Origin: Alphaproteobacteria bacterium UBA6178 | GTDB lineage: Bacteria > Pseudomonadota > Alphaproteobacteria > Rickettsiales > UBA3002 | Assembly (NCBI GenBank): GCA_002422205.1 | Contig: DITS01000047.1 | Span: 1-8,519, forward strand | DNA: 8,519 nt | Direction: 5' to 3' | In this document: positions 7,219-8,519 of the stretch, one piece after another | Layout: each line of letters begins with the position of its first letter | Position numbering within the stretch: the stretch's first letter is position 1 | Notes under the pieces: generated by a model | Told to the model about the DNA's origin: nothing | Database searches by the model: none | What the model saw: the letters and a program-made list of their open reading frames with translations, nothing else | Position numbers and translations under genes: made by a program

Positions 7219-7974
7219 ATGAAAAACGAATTATTTCTGAATGAGTTATGCCGCATCGCACAAAAAGCGGGGGATGCGATTTTATCCTATTACGGCCAAG
7301 CGCTTGATGTGGAACGCAAAGCCGACCGCTCGCCAGTGACACAAGCTGATATGGCCGCGCACCGTATTATCACACAGGCGCTGGAAGCATTATGCCCCGA
7401 TATCCCCGTCATTTCCGAAGAACATACTGAACATATTTTGCCGCGTGGGGCGACAAAGTTTTTTTTGGTGGACCCGCTCGATGGCACCAAAAGTTTCATT
7501 CGCGGTGACGGGGAATTTACCGTGAATATCGGACTGATCGATGAGGATGTGCCCACCCATGGTGTGATTTATGTGCCATGCGGCCAGCAAATGTATGCGG
7601 GCGCGCAAGGCCATGGCGCATGGCGCGAATGGGAAGGGGGTGCGCGTGAATCAATAGCGACGCGCGCGACACCGCCGGAGGGCTTAAGCGCCATGGTAAG
7701 TTTTGCGCATAAAGACCCGCAGACCGATGGGTTTTTGGCGCGCTTCCCGATTGCGGTGCGCGACTCGGCCAGCAGCTCGCTGAAATTTTGCCGCGTGGCG
7801 GAAGGCGTGGCCGATATTTACCCGCGCTTTGGCCCGACCATGGAATGGGACACGGCAGCCGGTCATGCGATTGTGCTGGCAGCGGGCGGGCGGATGGAGC
7901 AACCGGACGGCGCAGCGTTCCATTACGCCAAACCGCAATTTCGCAATGGGGCGTTTGTGGTGTATGGGGAGTGA
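7219..7974 (+). CDS. cysQ: 3'(2'),5'-bisphosphate nucleotidase, CysQ-like (inositol monophosphatase superfamily)
   Basis: CysQ removes the 3' phosphate from PAP (adenosine 3',5'-bisphosphate), and in some members from PAPS, clearing an inhibitory by-product of sulfate assimilation. It depends on Mg2+. The 251-residue product is close to the 246 of E. coli CysQ and follows it closely: KADRSPVTQADMAAH (34-48), PVISEE (63-68), the metal-binding DPLDGTKSFI (85-94), GEFTVNIGLID (98-108), SSSLKFCRVAEG (185-196), YPRFGPT (201-207) and the second metal motif WDTAAGHA (210-217). Expected metal ligands are Glu67 or Glu68, Asp85, Asp88 and Asp211. The run SPVTxAD and the FGPTxxWDTAAGH ending favour CysQ over a plain inositol monophosphatase. 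An in-frame TAA at 7198-7200 makes the ATG at 7219 the only sensible start. The ribosome site is weak (GCGGA, 7210-7214). The gene diverges from the dehydrogenase gene, and its stop codon touches the repeat that follows. Confidence 0.93.
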   Translation: MKNELFLNELCRIAQKAGDAILSYYGQALDVERKADRSPVTQADMAAHRIITQALEALCPDIPVISEEHTEHILPRGATKFFLVDPLDGTKSFIRGDGEFTVNIGLIDEDVPTHGVIYVPCGQQMYAGAQGHGAWREWEGGARESIATRATPPEGLSAMVSFAHKDPQTDGFLARFPIAVRDSASSSLKFCRVAEGVADIYPRFGPTMEWDTAAGHAIVLAAGGRMEQPDGAAFHYAKPQFRNGAFVVYGE

Positions 7975-8001
7975 GGGGCTAGAGGCTAGGGATTAGTTTC
8001 A

Positions 8002-8034
8002 GGCTGTCACCCCGTGCTTGTCACGGGGTCTGGT
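8002..8034 (+). repeat. Small palindromic repeat, copy 1
   Basis: ACCCCGTG (8009-8016) and CACGGGGT (8022-8029) form a perfect 8-bp stem around the loop CTTGT, preceded by GGCTGTC and followed by CTGG. It shares 22 of 29 aligned bases with copy 2 read on the opposite strand. The layout (GTCA, stem, 5-base loop, stem, TC) resembles the short dispersed palindromes common in alphaproteobacterial genomes. That resemblance is from memory and not searched. Confidence 0.75.
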
Positions 8035-8045
8035 AGATAGGTAAG

Positions 8046-8079
8046 GCCGGATGCCGTGATAAACACGGCATGACAAGCC
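8046..8079 (-). repeat. Small palindromic repeat, copy 2 (inverted)
   Basis: ATGCCGTG (8051-8058) and CACGGCAT (8064-8071) form a perfect 8-bp stem around the loop ATAAA. On the minus strand it starts GGCTTGTCA and ends TCCGG, parallel to copy 1. The shared core is CCGTGYTTRTCACGG. Two stem pairs differ from copy 1 (C-G against T-A, and C-G against G-C) and both remain paired. Confidence 0.75.
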
Positions 8080-8102
8080 CACGCATCCCTAGCCTCTAGT
8101 CT

Positions 8103-8519
8103 CTAGCCCCTAAACTCCACCGCATCCCAAAAATCCACCGCCGGATTATGGCCATACAGCTCGATGGCAGCGCGTAATCCGGTAGGCGAGGTGATGTTGA
8201 TTTCGGTGAGGTAATCGCCGATTAAATCGAGTCCGGCAAATAGCACGCCATTCGCTTTGAGCCACACGCCGACATGATCGCAAATGGATTGCTGATGCGC
8301 GTTGAGCTCAACTTTGGCTGCGCAGCCACCCACGCGGAAATTGGCGCGGATTTCTTGTGCGGCGGGGATGCGTCCCACGGCGGCGCTGACCTGACCATCG
8401 ATTAAAATCACGCGCACATCGCGGCTGGTCACTTCGGGTAGAAAACGCTGCACCATCACCGGCTCACGCGAGCTGGTAAAAAAATGCTCCAGCAATGTAT
8501 GCAGGTTGCTATCGGCTTT
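8103..8519 (-). CDS. gshB: Glutathione synthetase, C-terminal part (5' end outside window)
   Basis: GshB joins gamma-glutamylcysteine and glycine using ATP to make glutathione in the cytoplasm. The frame is open to the window edge, so the visible 138 residues are the end of a protein normally about 315 long. The in-frame TTG at 8495 is internal, because the family sequence continues upstream of it (KADSNLHTLLEHFF). Seen: VMVQRFLPEV, DVRVILIDGQ, GRIPAAQEIRANFRVGG (the phosphate-binding region of the ATP-grasp fold), GVLFAGLDLIGDYLTEINIT and SPTG, which contains the Mg-ATP ligands of the family, then a closing WDAVEFRG. The order and spacing match E. coli GshB. The last codons and the TAG stop lie inside the heptamer repeat, where the family usually continues as WDAIEAR and a few more residues, so the C-terminus may have been reset by the repeat. 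Confidence 0.93.
   Translation of the reverse strand, partial: KADSNLHTLLEHFFTSSREPVMVQRFLPEVTSRDVRVILIDGQVSAAVGRIPAAQEIRANFRVGGCAAKVELNAHQQSICDHVGVWLKANGVLFAGLDLIGDYLTEINITSPTGLRAAIELYGHNPAVDFWDAVEFRG

Larger units (their letters stand above)
7974..8111. repeat. Composite palindromic repeat element with heptamer arrays at both ends
   Basis: Three plus-strand heptamers at 7974-7994 (AGGGGCT, AGAGGCT, AGGGATT) face four minus-strand heptamers at 8111-8084 (AGGGGCT, AGAGACT, AGAGGCT, AGGGATG), making an outer inverted repeat. Two small hairpins lie inside, described separately. The element fills the space between two convergent genes and overlaps the last base of the cysQ-like stop codon and the end of the glutathione synthetase gene, including its TAG. 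No T-run follows any stem, so standard intrinsic termination is not supported. Confidence 0.8.

Noticed and set aside
7208..7222. Four-codon frame ATG CGG AAC CCA TGA overlapping the cysQ-like start
   Set aside because: Too short to judge and lacking a ribosome site; expected by chance.
8009..8071. Pair of Rho-independent terminators for cysQ and gshB
   Set aside because: The stems are strong but neither is followed by a T-run on the strand that would be transcribed into it. A role in 3' ends remains possible, but a standard terminator call is not supported.
7974..8111. CRISPR array or attachment site
   Set aside because: Units are 7 bases without unique spacers, the arms are inverted rather than direct, and no cas gene, integrase or tRNA gene is nearby.

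Overview
The window looks like ordinary chromosomal sequence from an alphaproteobacterium. The main evidence is an intact 1612-residue NAD-dependent glutamate dehydrogenase of the large (about 180 kDa) class, common in Alphaproteobacteria, next to alphaproteobacterial-looking purH, cysQ-type and gshB-type genes. A full purine-synthesis gene argues against a strongly reduced Rickettsia-like endosymbiont. A finer placement is not possible from the sequence alone.

Layout. Bases 1-656 (+) hold the C-terminal end of a WbpM/CapD/FlaA1-type nucleotide-sugar 4,6-dehydratase. Only 14 bases separate it from purH at 671-2218 (+), so the two are probably co-transcribed. purH converges on the large glutamate dehydrogenase gene (7123 down to 2285, -). 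A 95-base divergent spacer (7124-7218) holds the control region for this gene and for a cysQ-like phosphatase gene (7219-7974, +). The cysQ-like gene in turn converges on the C-terminal end of a glutathione synthetase gene (8103-8519, -), which runs off the window.

The genes are core metabolism: surface-glycan sugar precursor, the last two steps of IMP synthesis, glutamate catabolism, PAP turnover in sulfate assimilation, and glutathione synthesis. No phage, transposase, CRISPR array, tRNA or rRNA gene was seen, and no new multi-gene system.

The unusual content is between the genes. Both tail-to-tail junctions carry inverted arrays of 7-base units that fit one loose consensus, AGRGNYY, with 4 units on one side and 3 on the other. 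The second array encloses two diverged, oppositely oriented copies of a small palindrome whose stems differ by paired changes, and it supplies the stop codon of the glutathione synthetase gene. The divergent spacer holds a 15-base direct repeat (14 of 15 identical), one copy of which covers the dehydrogenase start codon. The sugar dehydratase gene shows an abrupt fall in GC3 at about base 185. All counts were made by eye.
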